DNA of 64,000 nt, taken from positions 46,872 through 110,871 of the forward strand of contig DKXL01000016.1 in NCBI GenBank assembly GCA_002493005.1. Direction: 5' to 3'. The notes under the pieces were generated by a model. That model had not been told where the DNA came from. It searched no databases and saw nothing but the letters and a program-made list of their open reading frames with translations. Both the position numbers and the translations under genes were made by a program. The DNA comes from Ruminococcaceae bacterium UBA7127 (GTDB lineage Bacteria > Bacillota > Clostridia > Oscillospirales > Acutalibacteraceae). Positions 26,941 through 35,175 of this stretch are shown piece after piece. Within the stretch, counting starts at the first letter, position 1. Each line of letters begins with the position of its first letter.

Positions 26941-29844
26941 TTGAAATTAGGACTTGACATTGGCTCAACTACAATAAAGTGTGTTGTGCTCGACGACAAA
27001 AATAAAATAATATACAGCACATATGAACGCCATTATTCTCAGATAACCGAAAAAATCGCCCAAATCCTTCAGACTGTCCGTTCAAAGGTTTCAGGCACAC
27101 AGGACGCGCTTGTTGCTCTGTCAGGTTCAGCAGGTATGGGCGTTGCCGAGGCTTGCGGTATTGACTTTGTTCAGGAGGTTTATGCAACACGTGTTGCTGC
27201 CAACACTTTTATTCCCGGAACAGATGTTGTAATTGAGCTTGGCGGCGAAGACGCAAAAATCCTCTTCCTGACAAATGGACTTGAAGTAAGAATGAACGGC
27301 ACCTGTGCCGGAGGTACAGGCGCATTTATCGACCAGATGGCAACGCTGTTGAACGTTCCGCTCGAAGAACTCGACGATCTTGCAAAACAACACGAAAAAA
27401 CCTACACCATAGCTTCGCGCTGCGGTGTATTTGCAAAAACCGACATTCAGCCTCTGCTGAATCAGGGTGCTCGCAAGAGCGACATTGCCGAAAGCATTTT
27501 TAACGCCGTTGTCAGCCAGACTGTTGCAGGTCTTGCTCAGGGACGTGAAATTGAAGGTCAGGTAGTTTATCTCGGCGGTCCGCTTACCTTTATGAGCGAG
27601 CTTAGGAACTGCTTTGACCGCACTCTTAACACCAACGGCATCTGCCCCGAAAATTCTCTTTACTACGTTGCCTGCGGTGCGGCGCTTTGTGCCGAAAACA
27701 CAATCGACTTTGACAAAGTTATTGAAAGCGTCAAAAACTACCGCGGTTCGGGAAACTTTGCGTTTAATCCTCCGCTCTTTAAAGACGAGGCAGAGTATCA
27801 GCAGTTTTTAAACCGTCACGCAAAGGCTGATGTCAAACAAAAAGAACTCAAAGGCTACACGGGCAATGCCTACATAGGAATGGACGCAGGCTCAACTACC
27901 GTCAAGGGCGTTGTGCTCAACGAGGACGGCGAACTGCTCTATTCCAAATATCTTCCCTCAAAGGGTAATCCCGTTGACATAATCAAGGAATTCCTTGAAG
28001 ATATTTATTCAATTAACCCTCAAATTAACATAACCTCGTCGGCTGTTACAGGCTACGGCGAGGACATCATAAAAAACGCATTTAACGTGGACTACGGCAT
28101 TGTTGAAACCATTGCCCACTTTACTGCGGCAAAGTATTTTATGCCCGACGTTGAATTTATTATTGACATCGGCGGACAGGACATTAAGTGCTTCAAAATT
28201 CACAACGGAGCAATCGACAACATCTTCCTCAATGAGGCTTGCTCCTCAGGCTGCGGAAGTTTTTTGCAGACATTTGCAAATGCCCTCGGTTACGAAATCG
28301 CCGACTTCGCACAGCTTGGTCTGTTTGCCAAACGTCCGGTTGATCTCGGCTCACGCTGTACAGTCTTTATGAATTCAAGCGTTAAGCAGGCTCAAAAGGA
28401 TGGCGCAACCATTGAGGACATCTCGGCAGGTCTTTCGCTGAGCGTTGTCAAAAATGCTCTTTACAAGGTTATTCGTGCCTCAAGTCCCGATGAACTGGGC
28501 AAAAGAATTGTTGTTCAGGGAGGTACTTTCCTTAACAATGCCGTACTCAGAGCGTTTGAGCAGGAGATGGGAGTCGAGGTTGTCAGACCAAACATTGCAG
28601 GACTTATGGGCGCATACGGCGCCGCACTCTATGCAAAGAAAAAGTGCAAAAGCAAGGGCAAAAGCTCTATTGCAAACAAAGACGAGCTTCAAAACTTTGT
28701 TCACGAAATCAAGGTTGCAAACTGCGGAATGTGCAATAACAACTGCCGACTGACTATTAACTCCTTTGGCAAGGGCAGAAAATTTATTGCAGGCAACAGA
28801 TGCGAGCGGCCAATCACCAAAAAAGCGCCGACAAACGATATGAATATGTATGCCTACAAGCTTGAGCTTATTGATTCCTACAAGCCTGTTGAGGGACTTC
28901 GCGGCAAACTTGGGCTTCCGATGGCACTCAATATGTATGAAATGTATCCGTTCTGGTACAGATTCTTTACCGAGCTTAAATTTGAGGTGTTCCACTCACC
29001 GTTCTCAACAAGAAAAATATACCAAAGCGGACAGCAGACAATTCCGAGTGACACCATCTGCTTCCCTGCAAAGCTGGTACACGGCCATATTCAGACGCTC
29101 ATTGACGACGGCGCAGAAACAATATTCTACCCCTGTCTTTCCTACAACTTTGACGAGCATCTCGGCGATAACCACTACAACTGCCCTGTTGTAGCATACT
29201 ATCCCGAGGTTATCAAAAATAATATGAAAGACGTCAAAAAGGTACGTTTCATCAAGGAGTATCTTGGTGTTCACCGTCCTAAGGATTTCCCTAAAAAAGC
29301 TTATGAACGACTTTCGTTCCACTTCCCCGATATTACGCTCAACGAGGTTAGGGTTGCCGCGGCAAAAGCGTACGAAGAACAGGAAAACTACAAAAACAAG
29401 ATAATAGCAAAGGGCAGCGAGATTATTGCCAAAGCTGAAAAAGAGGGCAAAAAGATTTTTGTGCTTGCGGGCAGACCATATCATATTGATCCCGAAATCA
29501 ATCACGGCATTGACAAACTTATATCAAGTTTTGATGTTGCTATTATCAGCGAAGATGTAATTTCAAACCGAGTTCAAAAATTTAACACCCACGTTCTCAA
29601 CCAGTGGACATATCATTCCAGACTCTATGCGGCGGCAAAATACGTTACTACCCGCAAGGATATGGAGCTTGTGCAGCTTGTTTCGTTTGGATGCGGAGTT
29701 GATGCAATCACTACCGACGAGGTGCGCGAAATTCTTGAAAAAGAAAACAAGATTTACACTCAAATCAAAATTGATGAAATAACAAATCTTGGTGCAGTAA
29801 AAATCCGTATTCGCAGCCTGCTTGCTGCAATAGACAACGACTAA
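26941..29844 (+). CDS. Acyl-CoA dehydratase activase-related protein (BcrAD/BadFG ATPase, tandem domains, DUF2229)
   Basis: 967 residues. Two ASKHA-type ATPase modules in tandem: LGLDIGSTTIKCVVLDD at residue 3 and IGMDAGSTTVKGVVLNEDG around residue 315. Each has its cluster-binding Cys region (NGTCAGGTGAFID; EACSSGCGSFLQTF). These are followed by a DUF2229 segment with Cys-rich CGMCNNNCRLTI and the block PSDTICFPAKLVHGHIQTL. Such activators inject an electron at ATP cost into 2-hydroxyacyl-CoA dehydratases. The TTG at 26941 is chosen: GGAGG at 26929-26933 lies 7 nt before it, and the protein then starts directly at the ATPase motif. It forms an operon with the next gene (17-nt gap). Confidence 0.9.
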   Translation: MKLGLDIGSTTIKCVVLDDKNKIIYSTYERHYSQITEKIAQILQTVRSKVSGTQDALVALSGSAGMGVAEACGIDFVQEVYATRVAANTFIPGTDVVIELGGEDAKILFLTNGLEVRMNGTCAGGTGAFIDQMATLLNVPLEELDDLAKQHEKTYTIASRCGVFAKTDIQPLLNQGARKSDIAESIFNAVVSQTVAGLAQGREIEGQVVYLGGPLTFMSELRNCFDRTLNTNGICPENSLYYVACGAALCAENTIDFDKVIESVKNYRGSGNFAFNPPLFKDEAEYQQFLNRHAKADVKQKELKGYTGNAYIGMDAGSTTVKGVVLNEDGELLYSKYLPSKGNPVDIIKEFLEDIYSINPQINITSSAVTGYGEDIIKNAFNVDYGIVETIAHFTAAKYFMPDVEFIIDIGGQDIKCFKIHNGAIDNIFLNEACSSGCGSFLQTFANALGYEIADFAQLGLFAKRPVDLGSRCTVFMNSSVKQAQKDGATIEDISAGLSLSVVKNALYKVIRASSPDELGKRIVVQGGTFLNNAVLRAFEQEMGVEVVRPNIAGLMGAYGAALYAKKKCKSKGKSSIANKDELQNFVHEIKVANCGMCNNNCRLTINSFGKGRKFIAGNRCERPITKKAPTNDMNMYAYKLELIDSYKPVEGLRGKLGLPMALNMYEMYPFWYRFFTELKFEVFHSPFSTRKIYQSGQQTIPSDTICFPAKLVHGHIQTLIDDGAETIFYPCLSYNFDEHLGDNHYNCPVVAYYPEVIKNNMKDVKKVRFIKEYLGVHRPKDFPKKAYERLSFHFPDITLNEVRVAAAKAYEEQENYKNKIIAKGSEIIAKAEKEGKKIFVLAGRPYHIDPEINHGIDKLISSFDVAIISEDVISNRVQKFNTHVLNQWTYHSRLYAAAKYVTTRKDMELVQLVSFGCGVDAITTDEVREILEKENKIYTQIKIDEITNLGAVKIRIRSLLAAIDND

Positions 29845-29861
29845 ATGAAAGGATTTTAGTT

Positions 29862-31160
29862 ATGGCAGAGCTAAAGTATGACAAAAAAACAGGCAGGTTG
29901 CTTTTTACCAAGCAAATGAAAAAAGAATACACCATTCTTATGCCTAATATGGCGCCGATTCATTTCAAGATTTTGCAGCACGTTTTTACTCATTACGGCT
30001 ACAAATCGGATTTGCTCGACACCACAGGCCCCGAAATTGCGCAAACAGGCTTAAAATATGTTCACAACGACACCTGCTACCCTGCTCTTTTGGTAATCGG
30101 TCAGTTTATTCACGCTCTGCAAAGCGGAAAATATGATGTTCACAAAACTGCCCTTATGATTACTCAAACAGGCGGCGGCTGCCGTGCTTCAAATTATATC
30201 TTTCTGCTGAGAAAGGCGCTCAAAAAGGCAGGCTTTGAATTTGTGCCTGTAATCTCACTTTCATTTGGAATGGAGCATAACAGCGGATTTTCGCTGACGC
30301 TTCCCCTTATCCGCAGATTTGTGGGGGGCATTGTATACGGCGACCAGCTTATGCTTTTGTCAAACCAAACAAAGCCCTATGAAGTAAACAAGGGTGAGAG
30401 TATGGCGCTTGTTGCCGACTGGGTTGAAAAAATTTCCCAAATGCTCATTGACGGCAGAGGATATACATTAGAAGAAATTGATGAAAATCTTGACAAAATA
30501 ACAAAATCATTCTCAAAGATTGAGCTTAACCGTGTGCCTAAGGTCAAGGTTGGAATCGTGGGCGAAATTTACGTTAAATATTCAAAAATGGCAAACAACG
30601 GACTTGAGGATTTTCTTGCCGAGCAGGACTGTGAAGTGTGTGTTCCGGGTCTTATGGGATTTGCCTCGTTCAAGGTTGACAACCGAATTGAGGACTGCAA
30701 GATGTTTGGCGGCAACACCATAAAGTTAAAGTTCTGCCAAACGCTTCTCAACTACCTCACCAAACTCGAAACGCTGATGATTGAAGCCGCTCAAAAATAC
30801 GGCTTTGTTCCTCCTCACGAGTACGCACACACCAAGGCACTTGTCAAGGGTGTTATCGGATACGGAAGTAAAATGGGCGAAGGCTGGCTGCTCACTGCGG
30901 AGATGCTTGAGCTTGCAGAAACAGGCTACGAAAACATCATATGCACTCAACCGTTTGGCTGTCTGCCAAATCACATCAACGGCAAGGGCGCAATCCGCAA
31001 AATCAAAGAGGTTCAGCCAAATGCAAACATTGTAACCATTGACTATGACCCCGGTGCACCAAAGGTTAATCAGGAAAACAGAATTAAACTTATGCTTGCT
31101 GTCGGCAAGGAAGAGCTTAAAAAACGTATTAATAATAACATCGCAAGTGAACAAAAATAA
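29862..31160 (+). CDS. 2-hydroxyacyl-CoA dehydratase-like partner protein
   Basis: 432 residues. It contains NDTCYPALLVIGQFIHALQSG, a cluster-ligand-type Cys motif, then ITQTGGGCRASNYIFLLRKAL and, toward the end, IICTQPFGCLPNHINGKG, all seen in the C-terminal part of large single-chain dehydratase/activase proteins. Here that architecture is split into two genes (967 + 432 residues). The physiological substrate is unknown, and many such clostridial pairs lack a demonstrated reaction. AAAGGA lies 8 nt before the ATG. Confidence 0.85.
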   Translation: MAELKYDKKTGRLLFTKQMKKEYTILMPNMAPIHFKILQHVFTHYGYKSDLLDTTGPEIAQTGLKYVHNDTCYPALLVIGQFIHALQSGKYDVHKTALMITQTGGGCRASNYIFLLRKALKKAGFEFVPVISLSFGMEHNSGFSLTLPLIRRFVGGIVYGDQLMLLSNQTKPYEVNKGESMALVADWVEKISQMLIDGRGYTLEEIDENLDKITKSFSKIELNRVPKVKVGIVGEIYVKYSKMANNGLEDFLAEQDCEVCVPGLMGFASFKVDNRIEDCKMFGGNTIKLKFCQTLLNYLTKLETLMIEAAQKYGFVPPHEYAHTKALVKGVIGYGSKMGEGWLLTAEMLELAETGYENIICTQPFGCLPNHINGKGAIRKIKEVQPNANIVTIDYDPGAPKVNQENRIKLMLAVGKEELKKRINNNIASEQK

Positions 31161-31342
31161 TGCGGTGTGACGTCTCTTACAATTCGGGCAGACAGGTTAA
31201 TATATCTTAAAACGATAGTTACCCGAAATAAAAACAAACGCCAGTCGATTCTTGCGTCAGATTTAGAAAAATGTTTGATTCGGGTTACCGCCGATAAACT
31301 ATGCTCCGACTAATATACCCGAACTAAAATATATGGAGGATG
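31158..31342 (+). repeat. Dispersed repeat copy, left arm of an inverted pair around a membrane gene
   Basis: Reads GCGGTGTGACGTC, then ACAATTCGGGCAGACAG, TAATATATCTTAAAACG, ACAAACGCCAGTCGATTC, GATTCGGGTTACCG and finally ATACCCGAACTAAAAT. The outer half matches the tandem repeat at 3.3-3.8 kb, and the inner 110 bp reappear inverted at 32139-32230. Confidence 0.85.
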
Positions 31343-31343
31343 T

Positions 31344-32138
31344 ATGAGGAAATCAGAGGGTAAAACAAATAAATATTTTAATCTTGAAGAAATGCGGCAA
31401 CACAAGGTTAAGGCAACTGTATACATCATCATTCGCGTTATTACCGTTGCACTCTTGGTACTAAGCATCGTAAGGGGTCATTGGGAAAATGTTATGACCT
31501 GCGTTATGTCGCTTATTCTGCTGCTCATACCGTTGTTTTTGGAAAAAAGACTCAAGGTCGTGTTGCCGTCTGTCCTTGAAATCATAGTAATCACCTTTGT
31601 TTTTGCCGCAAATATTATGGGCGAACTTGGTGCATTTTATGAAAAAATCCCATTGTGGGACACTGCACTTCACACAATGAACGGCTTTATTTGCGCAGGC
31701 GTAGGATTTGGACTTATTGATATTCTTAATCGCAATGATAATGTAAAAATCAATCTTTCTCCGCTTTTTGTATGCCTGTTTTCATTTTGCTTTTCAATGA
31801 CGGCAGGCACCGTATGGGAGTTTTTTGAATTCGGTATGGATATGCTGTTTGGCAAGGATATGCAAAAAGACACTGTCATTACAACAATCAATTCCATGCT
31901 TCTGTCAGGTCAGCCAAATGTCATAGAGCACATAAATGATATAGGTCAAACGCTTGTTGACGGCAAAAATCTTGGCATAAACGGTTACCTTGACATTGGT
32001 CTTATAGACACAATGAAGGATTTGCTTGTAAACTTTGTCGGTGCAGTAGTGTTTAATGTTGCCGGATTTTTCTATATCAAGGGCAGGACTCGGGTTGCTG
32101 CCTTTGTCAAAAACTTCATTCCGAAGCATATCGATTAA
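31344..32138 (+). CDS. Polytopic membrane protein (YjdF/DUF2238-like)
   Basis: 264 residues with about six transmembrane segments. The central block YEKIPLWDTALHTMNGFICAGVGFG and the following MTAGTVWEFFEFGMD resemble the DUF2238/YjdF membrane proteins, in which Asp/His/Glu residues in the helices are conserved. The function is unknown. The start ATG at 31344 follows GGAGG by 4-5 nt. The gene is enclosed by inverted copies of an intergenic repeat, which suggests that it has moved or been duplicated as a unit. No own promoter is obvious outside the repeat. Confidence 0.75.
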   Translation: MRKSEGKTNKYFNLEEMRQHKVKATVYIIIRVITVALLVLSIVRGHWENVMTCVMSLILLLIPLFLEKRLKVVLPSVLEIIVITFVFAANIMGELGAFYEKIPLWDTALHTMNGFICAGVGFGLIDILNRNDNVKINLSPLFVCLFSFCFSMTAGTVWEFFEFGMDMLFGKDMQKDTVITTINSMLLSGQPNVIEHINDIGQTLVDGKNLGINGYLDIGLIDTMKDLLVNFVGAVVFNVAGFFYIKGRTRVAAFVKNFIPKHID

Positions 32139-32420
32139 TTTTAGTTCGAGTATATTAGTCGCACCACCGCTTAAGAGCGGTAGCCCGAATTAAATATTTT
32201 TCTATATCTAACGCAAGAATCGACTGGAGTACCAATAACCCCACCCAGTAGGGGCGACCATTGGTCGCCCGAAAATGAATTGTTATTGTCGGAAAATTAT
32301 CGTATTAAAATATATCAACCTATCTACACGAATTGGATGTAACTTCACGTTGCCGCCGCGCGGACGACCAATGGTCGCCCCTACCGCATAAATTATAGGT
32401 TGCACATTGAATTTGAAACC
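32139..32420 (-). repeat. Dispersed repeat copy, right arm (inverted)
   Basis: The first 95 bp are the inverse complement of the sequence just upstream of the membrane gene (ATTTTAGTTCG, GTATATTAGTCG, CGCAAGAATCGACTGG). Further on are GTAGGGGCGACCATTGGTCG at 32251-32270 and its inverse GACCAATGGTCGCCCCTACC at 32366-32385. Up to the terminator at 32469 nothing codes. Confidence 0.8.
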
Positions 32421-32460
32421 ACCCCTACCGCATAAAATACAAATATAATATTTATTACTT

Positions 32461-32494
32461 CAACTAAAAACAGCAGGGCATTATCCCTGCTGTT
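32461..32494 (-). terminator. Intrinsic terminator of mrp
   Basis: AACAGCAGGG and CCCTGCTGTT pair over 10 bp; the minus-strand tail is TTTTAGTTG. Confidence 0.85.
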
Positions 32495-32526
32495 ATTGTA
32501 TGTAACGTCCTTCGACGCGTTGTGAT

Positions 32527-33354
32527 TTAATTGTTTAATTTGCTCTCAATTTTAGCGGCAGCATCATCAAGATAATTTCCGCCGAAAAATTCTACGCTTC
32601 CCTCGTCAATGCTTTGTGCAAGCTCCGGATCTATCGGCAGCTTTGCAAGCACTTCTGTTCCGTATTTCTCGGCAATCTCGTCAATATGACTGTCGCCAAA
32701 CACAGAATGCTTTTTGCCGCAATCGGGACACATAAAGTAGCTCATATTTTCAACAATACCAAGAATCGGCACATTCATCATCTGCGCCATCTTAACAGCC
32801 TTTTGTACTATCATTGACACAAGCTCCTGAGGAGATGCTACGATAACGATACCGTCAAGCGGCAATGACTGGAACACCGTAAGCGGAATATCGCCTGTTC
32901 CGGGAGGCATATCAACAAACATATAGTCAATATCTTTCCACACAACATCTTTCCAGAACTGCTTTACAGTGCTTGTAATAATCGGTGAACGCCAAATTAC
33001 AGGGTCGGTTTCGTTTTCAAGCAAAAGATTTACAGAAATCACATCAATACCTGTTGTGGTCCGAACAGGTAAAATACCCTCGTCGCTTCCCATACATCTC
33101 TGTGTAAGGCCAAAAGCCTTTGGAATTGACGGTCCGGTAATATCTGCGTCAAGCACAGCAGTATTGTTGCCAAGACGGTTAAAGGTAACGGCAAGCATTG
33201 AGGTTACAAGGCTTTTGCCAACGCCGCCTTTGCCTGACACTACACCGATAACTCTCTTTACACTGCTGTATTCGTTAAGCTGCTCGTGCAAATCCTGCGG
33301 CTCTCTCTCTGCGCAGTCAGAAGTGCACGAAGAACAATCGTGATTACATTCCAT
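32527..33354 (-). CDS. mrp: Mrp/NBP35-family iron-sulfur cluster carrier ATPase
   Basis: 275 residues. The deviant Walker A motif VVSGKGGVGKSLVTSML lies at about residue 38-54, the Walker B-type VDMPPGTGDIPLT near 150, and CPDCG at about residue 208 provides the cluster-bridging cysteines. The N-terminus MECNHDCSSCTSDCAERE adds a Cys-rich segment, as in the NBP35-like subgroup that assembles [4Fe-4S] clusters. It acts in the cytoplasm to load apo-enzymes, which fits the many Fe-S enzymes in this window. GGAGA is 7-8 nt before the ATG. Confidence 0.93.
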   Translation of the reverse strand: MECNHDCSSCTSDCAEREPQDLHEQLNEYSSVKRVIGVVSGKGGVGKSLVTSMLAVTFNRLGNNTAVLDADITGPSIPKAFGLTQRCMGSDEGILPVRTTTGIDVISVNLLLENETDPVIWRSPIITSTVKQFWKDVVWKDIDYMFVDMPPGTGDIPLTVFQSLPLDGIVIVASPQELVSMIVQKAVKMAQMMNVPILGIVENMSYFMCPDCGKKHSVFGDSHIDEIAEKYGTEVLAKLPIDPELAQSIDEGSVEFFGGNYLDDAAAKIESKLNN

Positions 33355-33403
33355 TTTTACATCTCCATATTCTTAATTTATTCCGATATTCGGTAGCTTT
33401 ATT

Positions 33404-33432
33404 AGTATAGCATAAATCAAAGCATTTATCAA
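33404..33432 (-). promoter_or_regulatory. Promoter of mrp
   Basis: TTGATA (33432-33427), 17 bp, TATACT (33409-33404). Confidence 0.75.
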
Positions 33433-33447
33433 TTATTAATTCATTCC

Positions 33448-34206
33448 TCAGCGCAGTGCATTCTGATCCTCACCGTCTAAAATTTCCTCCGGGTCAACTT
33501 CAGGAGACAGCGGCACAAATTCTGATCCAGCCTCTGTTGCCGGCTCGCTTGTCACACTGCTTTCCAAAGCTGTGGTATCGGCGGCTTCAGGCGTCTGAGT
33601 CTGAAGCGGCTCGGTAACCTCAGGTTGTAATTCCGGCGGTTCTGCGGCTTCGGTCTGCGGCTGATATTCAGTCGGCTCCGCTTGATAATAGGTTTCATAC
33701 TCCGCCTGTACAGTAGTTGACGCATCAGTAGGTTTTTGATGAATAATAGGTTTATCATCAGTACATCTTGTCAAAACAAACACCGTTGCTATCACAAGGC
33801 AGATAATTGCAAACACAATAAACACGATTGCACAAATCTTGCTTGCACGCATCTTCTTTTTATTTTGTCTTGGCGAAAGAGAATTTGAATAAATATCCTT
33901 ATCGATAGAATAAGCATAGCCGCTGTTGTCCTCACCGGTCTGACTGTCAAAATCATCTCCATAGTCGGACAACCTCGATTTATCCTCAACCAAATGCTTT
34001 TGCGTTGACAAAATATAGTCGGCACTTGAGTCGTCTATATCATCTGTCGCTGACCGATTGTCAAATCCGTCGCCATAGTCAGACAGCCGTGAATTGTCCC
34101 TAGTCAAATGCTTTTGCGTTGACAGTATATAATCGGAATCAGTGTCGAGTATATTATCAGTCAAGTTGTGTTTTTCTGAATTTTCATAATTTTTACGTTC
34201 GTCCAT
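33448..34206 (-). CDS. Single-pass membrane protein with duplicated cytoplasmic motif and Pro/Glu/Thr-rich tail
   Basis: 252 residues. The N-terminal 120 residues are acidic and hold two near-identical copies of a 25-residue unit, beginning DYILSTQKHLTRDNSRL and DYILSTQKHLVEDKSRL, about 40 residues apart. A basic patch (KKKMRASK) precedes one transmembrane helix (ICAIVFIVFAIICLVIATVFVL, residues about 125-147); the outer part is Thr/Glu/Pro-rich. No family is recognised; the repeats look like a docking motif on the cytoplasmic side. The start at 34206 follows AAGGAGA by 6 nt. Confidence 0.75.
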   Translation of the reverse strand: MDERKNYENSEKHNLTDNILDTDSDYILSTQKHLTRDNSRLSDYGDGFDNRSATDDIDDSSADYILSTQKHLVEDKSRLSDYGDDFDSQTGEDNSGYAYSIDKDIYSNSLSPRQNKKKMRASKICAIVFIVFAIICLVIATVFVLTRCTDDKPIIHQKPTDASTTVQAEYETYYQAEPTEYQPQTEAAEPPELQPEVTEPLQTQTPEAADTTALESSVTSEPATEAGSEFVPLSPEVDPEEILDGEDQNALR

Positions 34207-34312
34207 TGCTATTCTCCTTGCCGGATTACGTTTTGTAAGAAATAACAATTCCTATAGTCTATATTGCAATAATAAATCAGTATTATTAAATTGTCAACAT
34301 TTATAAAAATAT

Positions 34313-34384
34313 CAAGAAAGCGCGCGCACCTAGTGCGTCCGCTTTCGTATAGCCATCGCTCGTGCGCGCGCAGCGTGCACGAGC
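34313..34384. repeat. GC-rich twin-hairpin repeat, copy 1
   Basis: GC-rich island in AT-rich surroundings. Hairpin 1: GAAAGCG-c-GCGCAC (34316-34329) pairs with GTGCGT-c-CGCTTTC (34333-34346). Hairpin 2: GCTCGTGC (34358-34365) pairs with GCACGAGC (34377-34384). Alternatively GCGCGCGCAC (34320-34329) can pair with GTGCGCGCGC (34362-34371). The first 59 bases are identical to 63942-64000. Confidence 0.85.
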
Positions 34385-34398
34385 GGGCAATATAAATT

Positions 34399-34503
34399 AT
34401 TTTTTATTTGATAGGAGCCATTATTACATTACAGTTGGTATAATTAGCGCTTTATGTTATTTATATTATACAGTTTGTTGTAGTTTCCTATCAAATAAAA
34501 AAT
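34399..34503. repeat. 105-bp element bounded by perfect 18-bp inverted repeats
   Basis: ATTTTTTATTTGATAGGA (34399-34416) is exactly inverted at 34486-34503. The 69-bp centre contains a TATAAT on the minus strand spaced 18 bp from TTGATA in the right arm, and has no coding frame. The right arm coincides with the T-run of the adjacent gene's terminator. Confidence 0.7.
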
Positions 34504-34528
34504 GCTGTGACAAATAATGCCACAGCAT
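34502..34528 (-). terminator. Intrinsic terminator of the acidic-tail membrane protein gene
   Basis: ATGCTGTG and CACAGCAT pair over 8 bp; the minus-strand tail is TTTTTTATTTG. Confidence 0.85.
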
Positions 34529-34539
34529 CGGTTTTAAAA

Positions 34540-35106
34540 TCAATCGGCTGTTTCTTCTTCAGCCTCCGCCTCATCGGCATCTTCATCGGCCGATTCATCA
34601 ATTTCAAGCTCCGCCTCGTCTGACTCCTCATCAATAAGGTCAGCTTCAACACCGCCCTCAAGAATCTTATCGTTTTCATCTGCTGCAATCTCTTTGTCGT
34701 CAGCAGTAATTTCGTATCCGCTGAGGAATGTGTATGGAATTCCGTAGCCGAGTGCAATACTTGCCAACGTAACAATTACGCTTATTCCTGAACCGTTTGC
34801 CGCAAAAACATCATTCAAAGGCAAGCCCGGTGCCAAAGAAGCAACAATAATATACAATGACGGTATGATAAGAACAATCAGCGTAACAAGCGAAAAACGC
34901 TTAACAGGCTTCCCGTCACCCACACGTGTTGCATAGAACACTAAAAGACCAAACACAACAAAGACCAGAATGGAAATAATTGCCCCCGCTGTTGCCTGCA
35001 AGGTCTGAGTAAACTGTGAGAAAAAGTGTGCGCATACGATAAATGCAAGAATCAAAAATGCCGAGAAAAATAGATTGATAGTATCTCTTCTATTAGGTTT
35101 TTTCAA
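34540..35106 (-). CDS. Membrane protein with long acidic C-terminal tail
   Basis: 188 residues. About four hydrophobic segments (INLFFSAFLILAFIVCAHFF, AGAIISILVFVVFGLLVFY, FSLVTLIVLIIPSLYIIVA, GISVIVTLASIALGYGIPY) are followed by roughly 45 residues that are nearly all Asp/Glu/Ala. No family is recognised. The TTG start at 35106 is supported by GGAGG 8 nt upstream; the reading continues MKKPNRRDTIN. It follows prmA by about 70 nt and may be the last gene of the heat-shock transcript. Confidence 0.75.
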   Translation of the reverse strand: MKKPNRRDTINLFFSAFLILAFIVCAHFFSQFTQTLQATAGAIISILVFVVFGLLVFYATRVGDGKPVKRFSLVTLIVLIIPSLYIIVASLAPGLPLNDVFAANGSGISVIVTLASIALGYGIPYTFLSGYEITADDKEIAADENDKILEGGVEADLIDEESDEAELEIDESADEDADEAEAEEETAD

Positions 35107-35175
35107 TTTTATGACCTCCGAACAAAATTATATGCATAATATTAACATTTCAATGTGATGGTTTTGTGAACAAAA

